Source: Microbacterium ginsengisoli
GTDB lineage: Bacteria > Actinomycetota > Actinomycetes > Actinomycetales > Microbacteriaceae
NCBI RefSeq assembly: GCF_000956535.1
Contig: NZ_JYIY01000071.1
Location: 1-64,000 of the forward strand
DNA length: 64,000 bases
Reading direction: 5' to 3'
Part shown: piece by piece, positions 27,448-35,639 of the stretch
Position numbering within the stretch: position 1 is the first letter of the stretch
Layout of the letters: each line of letters starts with the position of its first letter
Program-made: the position numbers and the translations under genes
The notes under the pieces: generated by a model
Database searches by the model: none
Seen by the model: only the letters and a program-made list of their open reading frames with translations
What the model was told of the DNA's origin: nothing

Positions 27448-27481
27448 CGAAGCTCATCACGAAGCGATCCGGGGGGACATC

Positions 27482-28267
27482 GTGACAGCGGGTGCGCAGG
27501 GGGAACACGATTCGCTCGAGGAGTTCGCGGCGGGCCTGCGGCAGCTGCGGCTCGAGGCGGACAGCCCGACGCTGGAACGCCTGCATCGCGAGACGGGAGT
27601 CTCCCGCACCGTGCTCTCCGAGGCCTTCAACGGCAGGAAGCTGCCGTCGGCGCGCACGGTCGATCGGATCGCGGTCGCGTGCGGCGGCGATGCCCGCGCG
27701 TGGGCGACACGGCGCGACCGACTCGCACAGCGCGATGCTCCGCCGCCTGCGGCCAGAACCATCCGGCCCGCGCCCGTCACCGTGGCGCGACGTGTCGCGC
27801 TCGTGTGGGCAGCGGCCGCGTTCGTGCTCGGGACCGTTGTGACGGCGGCCATCGCTCTCACCGTCACCCACGTGGCTCGAGGCACAGCGCCGCCGCCTTC
27901 CGTCGCGGTGCGGGACGGCAGCGACCCGGCATCGACCTCCTGCGCCAACGATGCCCGCGTCGTCACCGGCGACGTGCGGGACAGCGGGCGCGTGGAGATC
28001 GAGATCCTGTGGTCCGACGCCTGCTCTGCCGCCTGGGCGCGGGTGAGTCGAGACGATGGCACCGATCGGGGCGCGACCCTCTCCGTCGCGATCTATCCGC
28101 AGAGCGCACCCGGCGGACCGCACCGGCAGAGCATCACGGTTCAGGGTGGAACCGTCGCGACCACTCCGCTGCTCGTGCGGGTATCGGCCGACGAGCGACT
28201 GTGCGCGACGGGTGCGGTGACGGTGGCGGGCACCCCGGTCGAGCTCGGCACGCCGATCTGCATCTGA
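27482..28267 (+). CDS. membrane-anchored HTH protein with external DUF2690-like domain
   Basis: 261 residues. A cytoplasmic helix-turn-helix of the XRE type (about 10-80: FAAGLRQLRLEADSPTLERL, then GVSRTVLSEAFNGRKLPS), one membrane helix (about 105-128), and an external domain of about 130 residues with paired cysteines. The external part (TSCANDARVVTGDV..., VEIEILWSDACSAAWARV) matches the DUF2690 pattern. The layout suggests a one-component transmembrane regulator reading an extracellular cue, but the cue and DNA target are unknown. GTG start with strong GGGGGGAC. A paralogue of its cytoplasmic and membrane parts is encoded at 29055. Confidence 0.75.
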   Translation: MTAGAQGEHDSLEEFAAGLRQLRLEADSPTLERLHRETGVSRTVLSEAFNGRKLPSARTVDRIAVACGGDARAWATRRDRLAQRDAPPPAARTIRPAPVTVARRVALVWAAAAFVLGTVVTAAIALTVTHVARGTAPPPSVAVRDGSDPASTSCANDARVVTGDVRDSGRVEIEILWSDACSAAWARVSRDDGTDRGATLSVAIYPQSAPGGPHRQSITVQGGTVATTPLLVRVSADERLCATGAVTVAGTPVELGTPICI

Positions 28268-28284
28268 CCGGCCGCGGAGGCCGC

Positions 28285-28884
28285 TCAGCCGAGCACGACA
28301 CCGAACGCCTGCGTGCCCGGTTGCGACGGCAGGCGGGTGAACCCCAGCCGATCGTAGAAGCCGAGGGCAACGGCGTTGTCCGCCGCGGCCACGAGGTGGA
28401 GTCCTGGCACGCCGGCATCAGCGAGCGCCGCCCGCTGCGCGTCGATGAGACGGCGCCCCCAGCCGGCACCCTTGGCCTCGGGGAGCAGGTCGATGTGCAG
28501 GTGCGCCGGATACGTGTCGGCGAACGGCTCGGCGCCCGCGCGCCGGCCGTCGGCGTAACGCCGCAGTTCCGCCTCGCGGTGCGACAGGCCCGGGGCATCC
28601 GGCTCACGACGACGCACCGGCCACCAGTCGGTGCGGAACCACTCCTCGAACGCATCGGTGTCGGGAGCGGCGACGCAGTACCCGACCACGGCATCGTCCG
28701 CGTCCGCGATGACGAAGGCAAACTCGGGATGTCGCACCGTGTACGGCAGCGCGAAGACGTCGGCCCACAGCGCGTCATCCGACAGCAGGCCGGTCGCGTC
28801 GCCGCCGAGATCGGCGGTACGCAGGCATACGTCCGCGATCCGCGGGCGGTCGTCGGCACGGAGGGCGCGGAGCGTGTGGGGCAT
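28285..28884 (-). CDS. GNAT-family N-acetyltransferase (OGA/HAT-like)
   Basis: 199 residues. Opening TLRALRADDRPRIADVCLRTADLG, then an insertion with EEWFRTDWWP, the acetyl-CoA loop HLHIDLLPEAKGAGWGRRLID and motif B LVAAADNAVALGFYDRLGF. The size and the AHLHIDL segment resemble the bacterial relatives of the O-GlcNAcase-associated acetyltransferase group. Substrate unknown. It lies convergent to the HTH/DUF2690 gene (17 bp apart) and divergent from the second HTH-membrane gene; no Shine-Dalgarno stands out. Confidence 0.83.
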   Translation of the reverse strand: MPHTLRALRADDRPRIADVCLRTADLGGDATGLLSDDALWADVFALPYTVRHPEFAFVIADADDAVVGYCVAAPDTDAFEEWFRTDWWPVRRREPDAPGLSHREAELRRYADGRRAGAEPFADTYPAHLHIDLLPEAKGAGWGRRLIDAQRAALADAGVPGLHLVAAADNAVALGFYDRLGFTRLPSQPGTQAFGVVLG

Positions 28885-29054
28885 CCGCGCAGACTATCGG
28901 CCGCCCCGAACTCGTCTCCGCACCCGGAGTTGCCACGTGATGCGCCCGGACGCAACCCCTGCCGCGCAGCGGGATGGGGTGATATACACGGACTGTCGGT
29001 ACTGGGGAAGAAGTATCGGCGTCATGCGCGAGCAGCTGTCGGAGGGCTGGTGCC

Positions 29055-29486
29055 ATGGAGGGGATGAATCGTGTCGAAGATGATGTCAGTGCTTTCGCTG
29101 CCGACCTGAGAAGGCTGCGGCTGCATGCCGACAACCCGACCCTGACGCGTCTGCAGCACACGTCGGGGGTGTCCAAGAGCGTGCTCTCGGAGGCCCTCGC
29201 GGGTCGGCATCTGCCGTCGGTGCGCACCGTCGACGCGCTCGTGCGCGCGCTCGGTGACGGCGATCACCGCGACGACTGGATCAGCCGCCGCGACGAGCTT
29301 GCGGAGCAGCGGATGCCGACGCTCGAGCATCCGAGCGGGCCGATCCCCAGGGGCGCGGCGCCGATCGCGAACGATCTGCAGCGCAGCGTCACCGCGAAAG
29401 CCACGGTCGCGATCGCCGGTGTCGCACTGATCGCGGGCGTGGCGCTCGGGTCGTGGTCGACCGCGTGGATCCTGTCGCTGCGCTGA
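29055..29486 (+). CDS. short membrane-anchored HTH protein (paralogue of 27482 gene)
   Basis: 143 residues. The N-terminal helix-turn-helix (FAADLRRLRLHADNPTLTRL, GVSKSVLSEALAGRHLPSVRTVD) is clearly homologous to that of the protein at 27482, followed by a Pro-rich linker and one membrane helix (about 114-138) that ends the protein: there is no external sensor domain. It may form mixed dimers with, or modulate, the longer paralogue. ATG 29055 has GGAGGG 8 nt upstream. Its stop abuts the convergent modC stop with no spacer. Confidence 0.72.
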   Translation: MEGMNRVEDDVSAFAADLRRLRLHADNPTLTRLQHTSGVSKSVLSEALAGRHLPSVRTVDALVRALGDGDHRDDWISRRDELAEQRMPTLEHPSGPIPRGAAPIANDLQRSVTAKATVAIAGVALIAGVALGSWSTAWILSLR

Positions 29487-30233
29487 TCAGCGCGGACCGG
29501 GCGCCCCGTTGTCACGCAGCCAGCCGGCCTCGCCGGCGAGGGCGGCACTGAACGCGGTCGCGGGGGCCGCGAGCACGTCGGCTGTGGCGGCGAGCTGAAC
29601 GATATGGCCTGCCTCGAGCACGCACAGCCGCGCCGCGAGCGCGACCGCGTCGGCGACATGGTGCGTGGCGAGCACCGTGGTGGTCGCCGGCAGCGACGCG
29701 ATGGCGGCGCGTACATCCTGCGCGGTGAGCGGGTCGAGCGAGGTGGACGGCTCGTCGAGCAGCAGCACGTCGGGCTCCGTGACGATCGCGCGGGCGAGGG
29801 CGACCCGCTGCCGCTGACCGCCGGACAAGGCGTCGGGACGACGGGATGCCGCGGCCCCCACACCGAGCCGGTCGAGCCAGTCCTGCGCGCGTGCACGCGC
29901 GACCGACCGGGGCACCCCGCGCGCCCGTGGCCCGAATGCGACGTTGTCGAGGGCGCTGAGGTGCGGGAACAGGTGGGGGTCCTGCGAGAGAAGCACCATG
30001 CGACGCCGCGCCGGGGGCACCGTGCGCGCGGGCGTTGACAGCTCGCGCCCGCCCACCGCGATGCGGCCGTCGTCCAGCGGCACGAGACCGGCGAGGGCGC
30101 CCAGCAGGGTCGACTTGCCCGCACCGCTCGGCCCCATGACCGCGATCGTCTCGCCGGGTGCGACGGCGAGGGCCGCGTCGAGGGCGAAGCCGTCGCGGCG
30201 CACGACGACCCGGGCGTCGAGCGAGGAGGTCAT
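29487..30233 (-). CDS. modC: molybdate ABC transporter ATP-binding protein
   Basis: 248 residues. ATPase of the molybdate importer: Walker A GPSGAGKS, Q-loop LLSQDPHLFPHLSALDNV, signature LSGGQRQR, Walker B VLLLDEPSTSLD, switch His in TTVLATHHVADAVALA. It is shorter than E. coli ModC (352) because the C-terminal TOBE/molbindin domain is absent; in this cluster that domain is carried by the separate regulator at 31877. ATG overlaps the modB stop as ATGA. Confidence 0.93.
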   Translation of the reverse strand: MTSSLDARVVVRRDGFALDAALAVAPGETIAVMGPSGAGKSTLLGALAGLVPLDDGRIAVGGRELSTPARTVPPARRRMVLLSQDPHLFPHLSALDNVAFGPRARGVPRSVARARAQDWLDRLGVGAAASRRPDALSGGQRQRVALARAIVTEPDVLLLDEPSTSLDPLTAQDVRAAIASLPATTTVLATHHVADAVALAARLCVLEAGHIVQLAATADVLAAPATAFSAALAGEAGWLRDNGAPGPR

Positions 30234-31048
30234 CGCACGCTCCCGAACCGCCACGCCCGCACGGCGACGAGCACCGCGATCGAGGTGACGAGCAGCAGCA
30301 GCGATAGCGCGACGGCCGTGGAGGTGTCGACGCCGGCCCCGTTGAACGCGGTGTAGATCGCGAGCGGCATGGTCTGCGTCACTCCCGGTGCGTTGCCCGC
30401 GAACAGCGCCGTCGCACCGAACTCGCCCATCGCCCGCGCGAAGCACAGGACCGTGCCGGCGACCAGCCCCGGGGCGGCGAGCGGAAGGGTGACACGCCGC
30501 AGCACGGTCCAAGGTCCGGCGCCGAGCGATGCGGCCGCGACCTCATACCCCGATCCTCGGGCGCGCAGCGCACCCTCGAGGGACAGCACGAGGAACGGCA
30601 GCGCGACGAACACCTGCGCGATCACGACAGCGGTCGTCGTGAACGGAAGTCGCACGCCGATGCCCGCGAGCAGGATGCCGCCCCATCCGTTCCGTCCGAA
30701 CAGATACAGCAGCGCCACGCCGCCCACCATCGGCGGCAGCACGAGCGGCACGGTCACGGCCGCACGCAGCACCGCGGCGAGGCGCGGGCCCGACCGGGCG
30801 ATGAGCAGTGCGAGCGGAGCACCGAGCACGAGGCATCCGAGGGTCGCGACGACCGCTGTCGACAGCGAGAGCCCCAGCGCCGACAGCGCGTCGGGCGACG
30901 TGATGTCCGCCGGGAGCGTCGCCCAGTCCACCCGAGCGACCAGCGCGGCGAGCGGCACGACGAGAAGCGCCAGCCCGAGCACGGCCGGCACCACGAGCAC
31001 CCGCGGAAGTGTGCGGGTGCCGTGCGCGCCGGCGCGGCGTCGGATCAC
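30230..31048 (-). CDS. modB: molybdate ABC transporter permease
   Basis: 272 residues, about six helices, binding-protein-dependent permease. The ModB signature GLSLSTAVVATLGCLVLGAPLALLIAR, PLVLPPMVGGVALLYLFGRNG and the EAA-loop EVAAASLGAGPWTVLRRVTLPLA are present, and GEFGATALFAGN is characteristic of ModB. GTG start overlapping modA stop (GTGA). Works as a dimer with ModC and the ModA lipoprotein. Confidence 0.94.
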   Translation of the reverse strand: MIRRRAGAHGTRTLPRVLVVPAVLGLALLVVPLAALVARVDWATLPADITSPDALSALGLSLSTAVVATLGCLVLGAPLALLIARSGPRLAAVLRAAVTVPLVLPPMVGGVALLYLFGRNGWGGILLAGIGVRLPFTTTAVVIAQVFVALPFLVLSLEGALRARGSGYEVAAASLGAGPWTVLRRVTLPLAAPGLVAGTVLCFARAMGEFGATALFAGNAPGVTQTMPLAIYTAFNGAGVDTSTAVALSLLLLVTSIAVLVAVRAWRFGSVR

Positions 31049-31845
31049 GGGGCTCCGAAGCCGTAGCTCTGCAGGATCTGCTCACCCGCCGCGCTCGTCA
31101 CGAACGCCGTGAAGGCGGCCGCCGCGGTCGGATTCGGGGCGCCGGCGAGGGCGGCGATCGGGTACTCGTTGACGACCTGGTCGGCTCCGGCGGGGACGAT
31201 GGCGGTCACACCGCTCGCCCCGCGCACGTCGGTCGCGTAGACGAGGCCGGCGTCGGCCGCACCGGATGACACCTTCGTGAGCACGGCGGTGACGTTCTGC
31301 TCCTGGCTGACAGGGGTCACGGAGACGCCCTGGTTCTTCAGCAGGGTCTGGGACGCCGAGCCGCACGGCACGGCCGGCGCGCACAGCACGACCGGCACCC
31401 CCGGGCGCGCGAGGTCGGCGAGGGTCGCGATGCGCGCGGGATTCGCCGAGGGAACCGCGATCACGAGCGTGTTGGTCGCGAAGTTCTGCGGGGAGGAGGC
31501 GAGTTTCGCGTCCGTGACCTTCGTCATGTTCTTGGTGTCCGCCGACGCGAACACGTCGACGGGCGCGCCCTCGACGATCTGGGTGGCGAGCGTCGACGAG
31601 CCGTCGTAGACGATCGGCTTGACCGTGACCTGCGGATACTCGGCCTCGAACGCCGTCGCGACAGCCTGGAAGGCGTTGCGCAGTGATGCGGCCGCGTAGA
31701 TCGTGAGGTCACCGCTGGGGGCGGCGGCGACCGACGAGCTCGCCGACGGGGTCGCCGAGCTCGATGCGTCGCTCGCGCACGCCGTGGCGCCGAGCAGGAC
31801 GGATGCCGCGGCGACCGCGGCAAGGATGAGGCGACGGGCGTTCAT
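31045..31845 (-). CDS. modA: molybdate-binding lipoprotein
   Basis: 266 residues. Signal peptide with lipobox LGATAC (Cys 23), then a Ser-rich linker and the ModA fold: LTIYAAASLRNAF, SSTLATQIVEGAPVDVFASAD, GSASQTLL and DAGLVYATDV, where main-chain and Ser/Tyr groups hold the oxyanion. It captures molybdate (or tungstate) outside the membrane for ModB/ModC. It begins 31 bp after the HTH-TOBE regulator gene and is probably in the same operon. Confidence 0.94.
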   Translation of the reverse strand: MNARRLILAAVAAASVLLGATACASDASSSATPSASSSVAAAPSGDLTIYAAASLRNAFQAVATAFEAEYPQVTVKPIVYDGSSTLATQIVEGAPVDVFASADTKNMTKVTDAKLASSPQNFATNTLVIAVPSANPARIATLADLARPGVPVVLCAPAVPCGSASQTLLKNQGVSVTPVSQEQNVTAVLTKVSSGAADAGLVYATDVRGASGVTAIVPAGADQVVNEYPIAALAGAPNPTAAAAFTAFVTSAAGEQILQSYGFGAP

Positions 31846-31876
31846 GGGCAGCTGCTCCTCGGGTGCGAGTGGGGTC

Positions 31877-32269
31877 TCAGGGCTTCGGGGTCTCGACGAT
31901 GACGGTCGTGGCTTTCACGATCGCGACGGCGAGCGAGCCCGGTTCGAGTGCGAGGTCGCGTGCGGCTTCGGCTGACATGAGGGAGACCACGCGGTGCGGT
32001 CCCGCCTGAATGTCGACCTGCGCCATGATGCCGTCGATCTCGACGCGCGTGACGAGCCCCGAGAAGCGGTTGCGGGCGCTCGAGAGCCCCTCCGCAGGAT
32101 CGGCGGGCTGTCGCCGGCGCTCGACGACGAACTCCGCGAGCGCGGCGCCGTCGATCTCGATGGGCGTGGCGTCGGTGGCTGCGAGAAGCCCGTGGTCGAT
32201 CCAGCGGCGAACCGTGTCGTCGCTCACGCCGAGCAGGCGCGCGGCCTGGGCGATCTTGTAGGAGGGCAC
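31877..32269 (-). CDS. HTH-TOBE molybdate-responsive regulator
   Basis: 130 residues from GTG 32269. An N-terminal MerR/excisionase-type helix-turn-helix (YKIAQAARLLGVSDDTVRRWIDHGLL) is fused to a C-terminal molbindin/TOBE domain (about 62-128: ARNRFSGLVTRVEIDGIMAQVDIQAGPHRVVSLMSAEAARDL). The molbindin part binds molybdate, so this is the likely repressor/sensor of the mod operon, an alternative to ModE. GTG 32269 is preferred over the upstream 32320 start since homologues begin PSY-I and TACGAT lies 7 nt before it (leaderless). First gene of the operon with modABC. Confidence 0.87.
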   Translation of the reverse strand: MPSYKIAQAARLLGVSDDTVRRWIDHGLLAATDATPIEIDGAALAEFVVERRRQPADPAEGLSSARNRFSGLVTRVEIDGIMAQVDIQAGPHRVVSLMSAEAARDLALEPGSLAVAIVKATTVIVETPKP

Positions 32270-32276
32270 GAGAGCG

Positions 32277-32282
32277 ATCGTA
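32277..32282 (-). promoter_or_regulatory. -10 box of mod operon (leaderless)
   Basis: TACGAT on the minus strand ends 7 nt before the GTG of the HTH-TOBE gene. The adjacent CCGCATCTGCGG (32283-32294), with CCGCA/TGCGG arms, could be the regulator's operator. Confidence 0.45.
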
Positions 32283-32355
32283 TCCGCATCTGCGGCGCGA
32301 TCCGGACGAGGTGATCGCACCTGCGGATTCCAGATCTCCTCTGTCTCCGCGGGGC

Positions 32356-32361
32356 TAGCCT
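32356..32361 (+). promoter_or_regulatory. -10 box of moeB-moeA operon (leaderless)
   Basis: TAGCCT ends 6 nt before the ATG at 32368; no ribosome-binding site is visible. The divergent mod promoter lies about 75 bp away. Confidence 0.5.
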
Positions 32362-32367
32362 GTGGAC

Positions 32368-33141
32368 ATGCCCTTCGCGCCCCTCGTCGACCCCGTCGAG
32401 GACCTTCCCGCCGACGAACGGGTGCGCACAGCCCGCCACCGGGTCATGTTCGACTTCGGGGATGCCGCCCAGCGCCGGCTCGCGGCCGCGCACGTCGCCG
32501 TGGTGGGTGCCGGCGGGCTGGGGTCGGCGGTGATCCTCGCGCTGGCCGCGGCCGGCGTCGGCACGCTCACCGTCATCGATGACGACGACGTCGACCTCTC
32601 CAACCTGCAGCGCCAGGTGCTGCACCGTCGCGGAGATGTCGGTGCGCCCAAGGTCGACAGCGCGGTGCGTGCCGCCGCCGACCTGTCCGCGACCCGGGTG
32701 ATCGCCCGGCGCGCACGTCTCGACACGCGCAACGCCGCCGATCTGCTCGCCGGCGCGCACGTGATCGTCGACGGCAGCGACACGTTCGACACGCGACGCG
32801 CGGTGGCCGCGGCATCCGAGTCCGCGGGCCTCCCCCTCGTGTGGGGCACCGTGCAGGAATTCGCCGGCCAGGCCACCGTGTTCTGGTCGAGGCCGAGCGC
32901 AGGCACGCCGATCGTGCTCGACGACCTGTACCCCGCGGCATCCGTCGGCACACTCCCGTCGTGCGCGGAAGTGGGCGTCTTCGGCCCGCTCTGCCTGCAG
33001 ATCGGCGCCGTGCTGGCCACCGAGACCGTGAAGCTCGTCACCGGCGTCGGCGAGCCGCTCCTCGGCCGGGTGCTGCTCGTCGACGCGCTGCGCGGCACCC
33101 AGCGCGAGGTGCCGCTGCGACCCGCACGGGTGAGCGCATGA
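32368..33141 (+). CDS. moeB: MoeB/ThiF-family adenylyltransferase (E1-like)
   Basis: 257 residues. Activates the C-terminal Gly of MoaD by adenylation. The Rossmann/ATP motif GAGGLGSAV (near 45), RQVLHRRGDVG with the catalytic Arg, the IVDGSDTFDTR region and the crossover-loop Cys in PSCAEVGVFGPL (near 197) are present. The two CxxC pairs that bind structural zinc in MoeB are not found: the first is replaced by LDDLYP. There is no rhodanese domain. ATG 32368 is preferred to GTG 32362, which lies too close to the -10. Overlaps moeA as ATGA. Confidence 0.85.
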   Translation: MPFAPLVDPVEDLPADERVRTARHRVMFDFGDAAQRRLAAAHVAVVGAGGLGSAVILALAAAGVGTLTVIDDDDVDLSNLQRQVLHRRGDVGAPKVDSAVRAAADLSATRVIARRARLDTRNAADLLAGAHVIVDGSDTFDTRRAVAAASESAGLPLVWGTVQEFAGQATVFWSRPSAGTPIVLDDLYPAASVGTLPSCAEVGVFGPLCLQIGAVLATETVKLVTGVGEPLLGRVLLVDALRGTQREVPLRPARVSA

Positions 33142-34370
33142 GCGGCATGCGTGAGGTCGAGGAGCATCTCGCGGCGATCCTCGCGGCCGTGACCCCCACC
33201 GGAGACGAGCGTGTCACTCCCGCCGACGCGCAGGGCCGGGTGCTGCGCGCGGCGGTCGTCGCGCGACTCGACATCCCCGCGTTCGACAACTCGGCGATGG
33301 ACGGGTTCGCCGTGCGAGCCGACGATGTCGCGTCCCCTCCGGTCACGCTGCGCGTCATCGCCGACCTGCCCGCCGGTTCGGCGCTCGATCCGTCGTTCGG
33401 TGCCGGCGAGGCCGTGCGCATCATGACCGGCGCGCCGGTGCCGACGGCGGCCGATGCGATCGTGCCGTTCGAGGACACCGTAGGCGGGCTCGCCGACTCG
33501 TTCGGGGAGATCACCGTGACGGCCCCGGCGCGACAGGGCGCATTCGTGCGGCGCCGCGGTGTCGACGTGCGGGTGGGTGACGAGGTCGTTCCCTCGGGAG
33601 CCGTGCTCGGCCCCCTGCAGCTGGGCGCCGCGACCGCGGCGGGAGTAACGGACCTCGTGGTCGCGCGACGCCCGCGGGTGGCGATCGTCTCGACCGGCGA
33701 CGAACTGGTCATGGCGGGTCAGACGCCGGGGCCGGGACGGCTCCCCGACTCGAACGGGGTGCAGCTCGCCGCACTCGCGCTCGAGGCCGGCGCCGAGGTC
33801 GCCTTCCGCGCCGTCGTTCCCGATGACGACGCCGCCTTCCTCGCGGCGATAGCCGGCGCGGTGTCGGCGCGCGCCGACCTGATCGTCACGAGCGGCGGCA
33901 TCAGCGCGGGGGCGTTCGAAGTCGTGAAGACGGCGCTCGCGGCGCCCGACAGCGGCATCGAGTTCGTGCGGGTGCGCATGCAGCCGGGGAAGCCGCAGGC
34001 CTTCGGGCGTCTGGCCGCGGGACCGCTGCTGTTCGGGCTGCCGGGCAACCCCGTGTCATCCGCTCTCTCGTTCGAGGTGTTCGTTCGGCCCGCGATCCGG
34101 GCGATGGCCGGGGCGCGAGACCTCGCACGGCCGCTGCTGAGGCTCGCGGCGGCGTCCGGGTGGCGAACCCCACCGGGACGCCGCCAGTACCTGCCGGCCG
34201 TGATCGACCGCAGCGACCCGGCCGCGTGGACCGTCGCTCCGGCGACGGCGGGCGGGTCGGGATCGCACCTGGCGGGAGGCCTCGCACGCGCCGAGGCGTA
34301 CGCGATCGTGCCGGCCGACATGGACGAGGTCTCCGCCGGCGACCTGCTCGATGTCATGCTGCTCGGCTGA
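33138..34370 (+). CDS. moeA: molybdopterin molybdotransferase MoeA
   Basis: 410 residues. Inserts molybdate into adenylylated molybdopterin, the final step of molybdenum-cofactor assembly. Domain order is typical: N-terminal PAFDNSAMDGFAVR, domain II with RIMTGAPVPTAADAIVPFE, the MogA-like domain with STGDELV and DSNGVQL, SGGISAG, and LPGNPVSS, then the C-terminal beta barrel (about 325-408). ATG overlapping the moeB stop. Confidence 0.93.
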   Translation: MSGMREVEEHLAAILAAVTPTGDERVTPADAQGRVLRAAVVARLDIPAFDNSAMDGFAVRADDVASPPVTLRVIADLPAGSALDPSFGAGEAVRIMTGAPVPTAADAIVPFEDTVGGLADSFGEITVTAPARQGAFVRRRGVDVRVGDEVVPSGAVLGPLQLGAATAAGVTDLVVARRPRVAIVSTGDELVMAGQTPGPGRLPDSNGVQLAALALEAGAEVAFRAVVPDDDAAFLAAIAGAVSARADLIVTSGGISAGAFEVVKTALAAPDSGIEFVRVRMQPGKPQAFGRLAAGPLLFGLPGNPVSSALSFEVFVRPAIRAMAGARDLARPLLRLAAASGWRTPPGRRQYLPAVIDRSDPAAWTVAPATAGGSGSHLAGGLARAEAYAIVPADMDEVSAGDLLDVMLLG

Positions 34371-34423
34371 GCGCTCGACCTCGCCGACGCCGGCCGCCCA
34401 CGTGGCGGTGCCATGCTGGTGAC

Positions 34424-34930
34424 ATGAGCTTCACGCACCTCGACGACGCCGGCCACGCGCGCATGGTCGACGTGACCGCCAAGTCGCCCACCGTGCGCGC
34501 GGCGACCGCCCGCGGCTTCGTGCGCTGCGCCCCCGAGGTGGTCGCCGCCCTGCGCGACGGCGCCGTACCCAAGGGCGACGTGCTCGCCGTCGCCCGCATC
34601 GCGGGCATCCAGGGCGCGAAGCGCACCCCGGAGCTGCTCCCCCTCGCCCACGTCATCGGTGTGCACGGCGCGGTCGTCGACCTCGACATCGTCGACGGCG
34701 GGGTCGAGATCGTCGCCACGGTGCGCACCGCTGATCGCACCGGCGTCGAGATGGAGGCCCTCACCGCCGTCTCGGTCGCCGCCCTCGCGATCGTCGACAT
34801 GGTGAAGGGGCTCGACAGGGCGACGTCGATCGAGAACGTGCGCATCGTCGCGAAGGAGGGCGGCCGGTCGGGCGCGTGGGTGCGTCCCGGTGAGCTGGAC
34901 GCGGATGCCGCGGGGAGCCCCCGCGCGTGA
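34424..34930 (+). CDS. moaC: cyclic pyranopterin monophosphate synthase MoaC
   Basis: 168 residues. Acts after MoaA to form cyclic pyranopterin monophosphate. MVDVTAKSPTVRAATARG and AGIQGAKRTPELLPLAH, VEMEALTAVSVAALAIVDMVKGLD and the Gly-rich end EGGRSGAW match MoaC. The usual LCHPL motif reads LAHVI, so Cys is Ala while the His is kept, and the DMVK Asp/Lys pair is retained. 53 bp after moeA; overlaps moaD as GTGA. Confidence 0.9.
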   Translation: MSFTHLDDAGHARMVDVTAKSPTVRAATARGFVRCAPEVVAALRDGAVPKGDVLAVARIAGIQGAKRTPELLPLAHVIGVHGAVVDLDIVDGGVEIVATVRTADRTGVEMEALTAVSVAALAIVDMVKGLDRATSIENVRIVAKEGGRSGAWVRPGELDADAAGSPRA

Positions 34931-35163
34931 GCGTCACCGTGCGCTACTTCGCCGCCGCCGAAGAGATCGCCGGGACTCCGGCCGAGCAGCGCGGCGCCGC
35001 GACCGTCGGTGAGCTGCGCGCGCAGCTGCTGGCCGCCCACCCGGGCTTCGACGGCGTCCTCCCGCGGTGCGCGCTGCTCGTCGACGGCGCACGCGTCGAT
35101 GACGAGCACCTGTTGACGGGCTCCGAGACCATCGACGTGCTGCCGCCGTTCGCGGGCGGCTGA
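34927..35163 (+). CDS. moaD: molybdopterin synthase small subunit MoaD
   Basis: 78 residues, beta-grasp (ubiquitin-like) protein ending in the required Gly-Gly (LPPFAGG). The opening VTVRYFAAAEEIAG is typical. The C-terminal Gly is adenylylated by the MoeB-like protein, thiocarboxylated, and donates sulfur to cyclic pyranopterin within MoaE2-MoaD2. GTG start coupled to moaC. Confidence 0.92.
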   Translation: MSVTVRYFAAAEEIAGTPAEQRGAATVGELRAQLLAAHPGFDGVLPRCALLVDGARVDDEHLLTGSETIDVLPPFAGG

Positions 35164-35189
35164 GCGGGAGGCTGCGCCGCGGGCCGGCG

Positions 35190-35639
35190 TCAGCCCCCGA
35201 GCCCCTTCCACAGCGACTCCCCGTCGCTGGTGAGCTGCTTCTTCCATACCGGCAGCTCGAGCTTGATCTGCTCGATCACCTCGCGGCAGACGTCGAACGC
35301 CGCCGCCCGGTGCGGCGCCGAGACCGCGATGATGACGGCATCCTCGCCGACCGCGAGCCGACCGATCCGGTGGCTGACCGCGACCCGCGCGACGGTTCCC
35401 GCCGCCGCCCGCTCGGCGATCGCGGCGAGTACCGTCTCGGCGTCGGGGTGGGCGGTGTACTCCAGGGCGACGACGGATGCCGCGGCATCCGGATCATGGT
35501 CGCGCACCCGACCGATGAAGGTCGTCACGGCGCCACACGCCGGGTCGTCGACGGCGTCGATGTGCTGGGACAGGTCGAGGGACGCGGCGCTGATGCGCGC
35601 GAGCACGCACGCGGGCGCGGACGCCGATGCGGCGCTCAA
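35190..35639 (-). CDS. moaE: molybdopterin synthase catalytic subunit MoaE
   Basis: 149 residues if the TTG at 35639 is used. MoaE marks: DDPACGAVTTFIGRVRDHD, VALEYTAHPDAETVL, RVAVSHRIGRLAVGEDAVIIAVSAPHR, and the catalytic-Lys region EQIKLELPVWKKQ. The TTG overlaps the mog stop (TTGA), in line with the ATGA/GTGA couplings elsewhere; an internal GTG at 35606 (138 residues) is the alternative, and neither has a strong Shine-Dalgarno. On the minus strand after mog, convergent with moaD. Confidence 0.85.
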   Translation of the reverse strand: MSAASASAPACVLARISAASLDLSQHIDAVDDPACGAVTTFIGRVRDHDPDAAASVVALEYTAHPDAETVLAAIAERAAAGTVARVAVSHRIGRLAVGEDAVIIAVSAPHRAAAFDVCREVIEQIKLELPVWKKQLTSDGESLWKGLGG

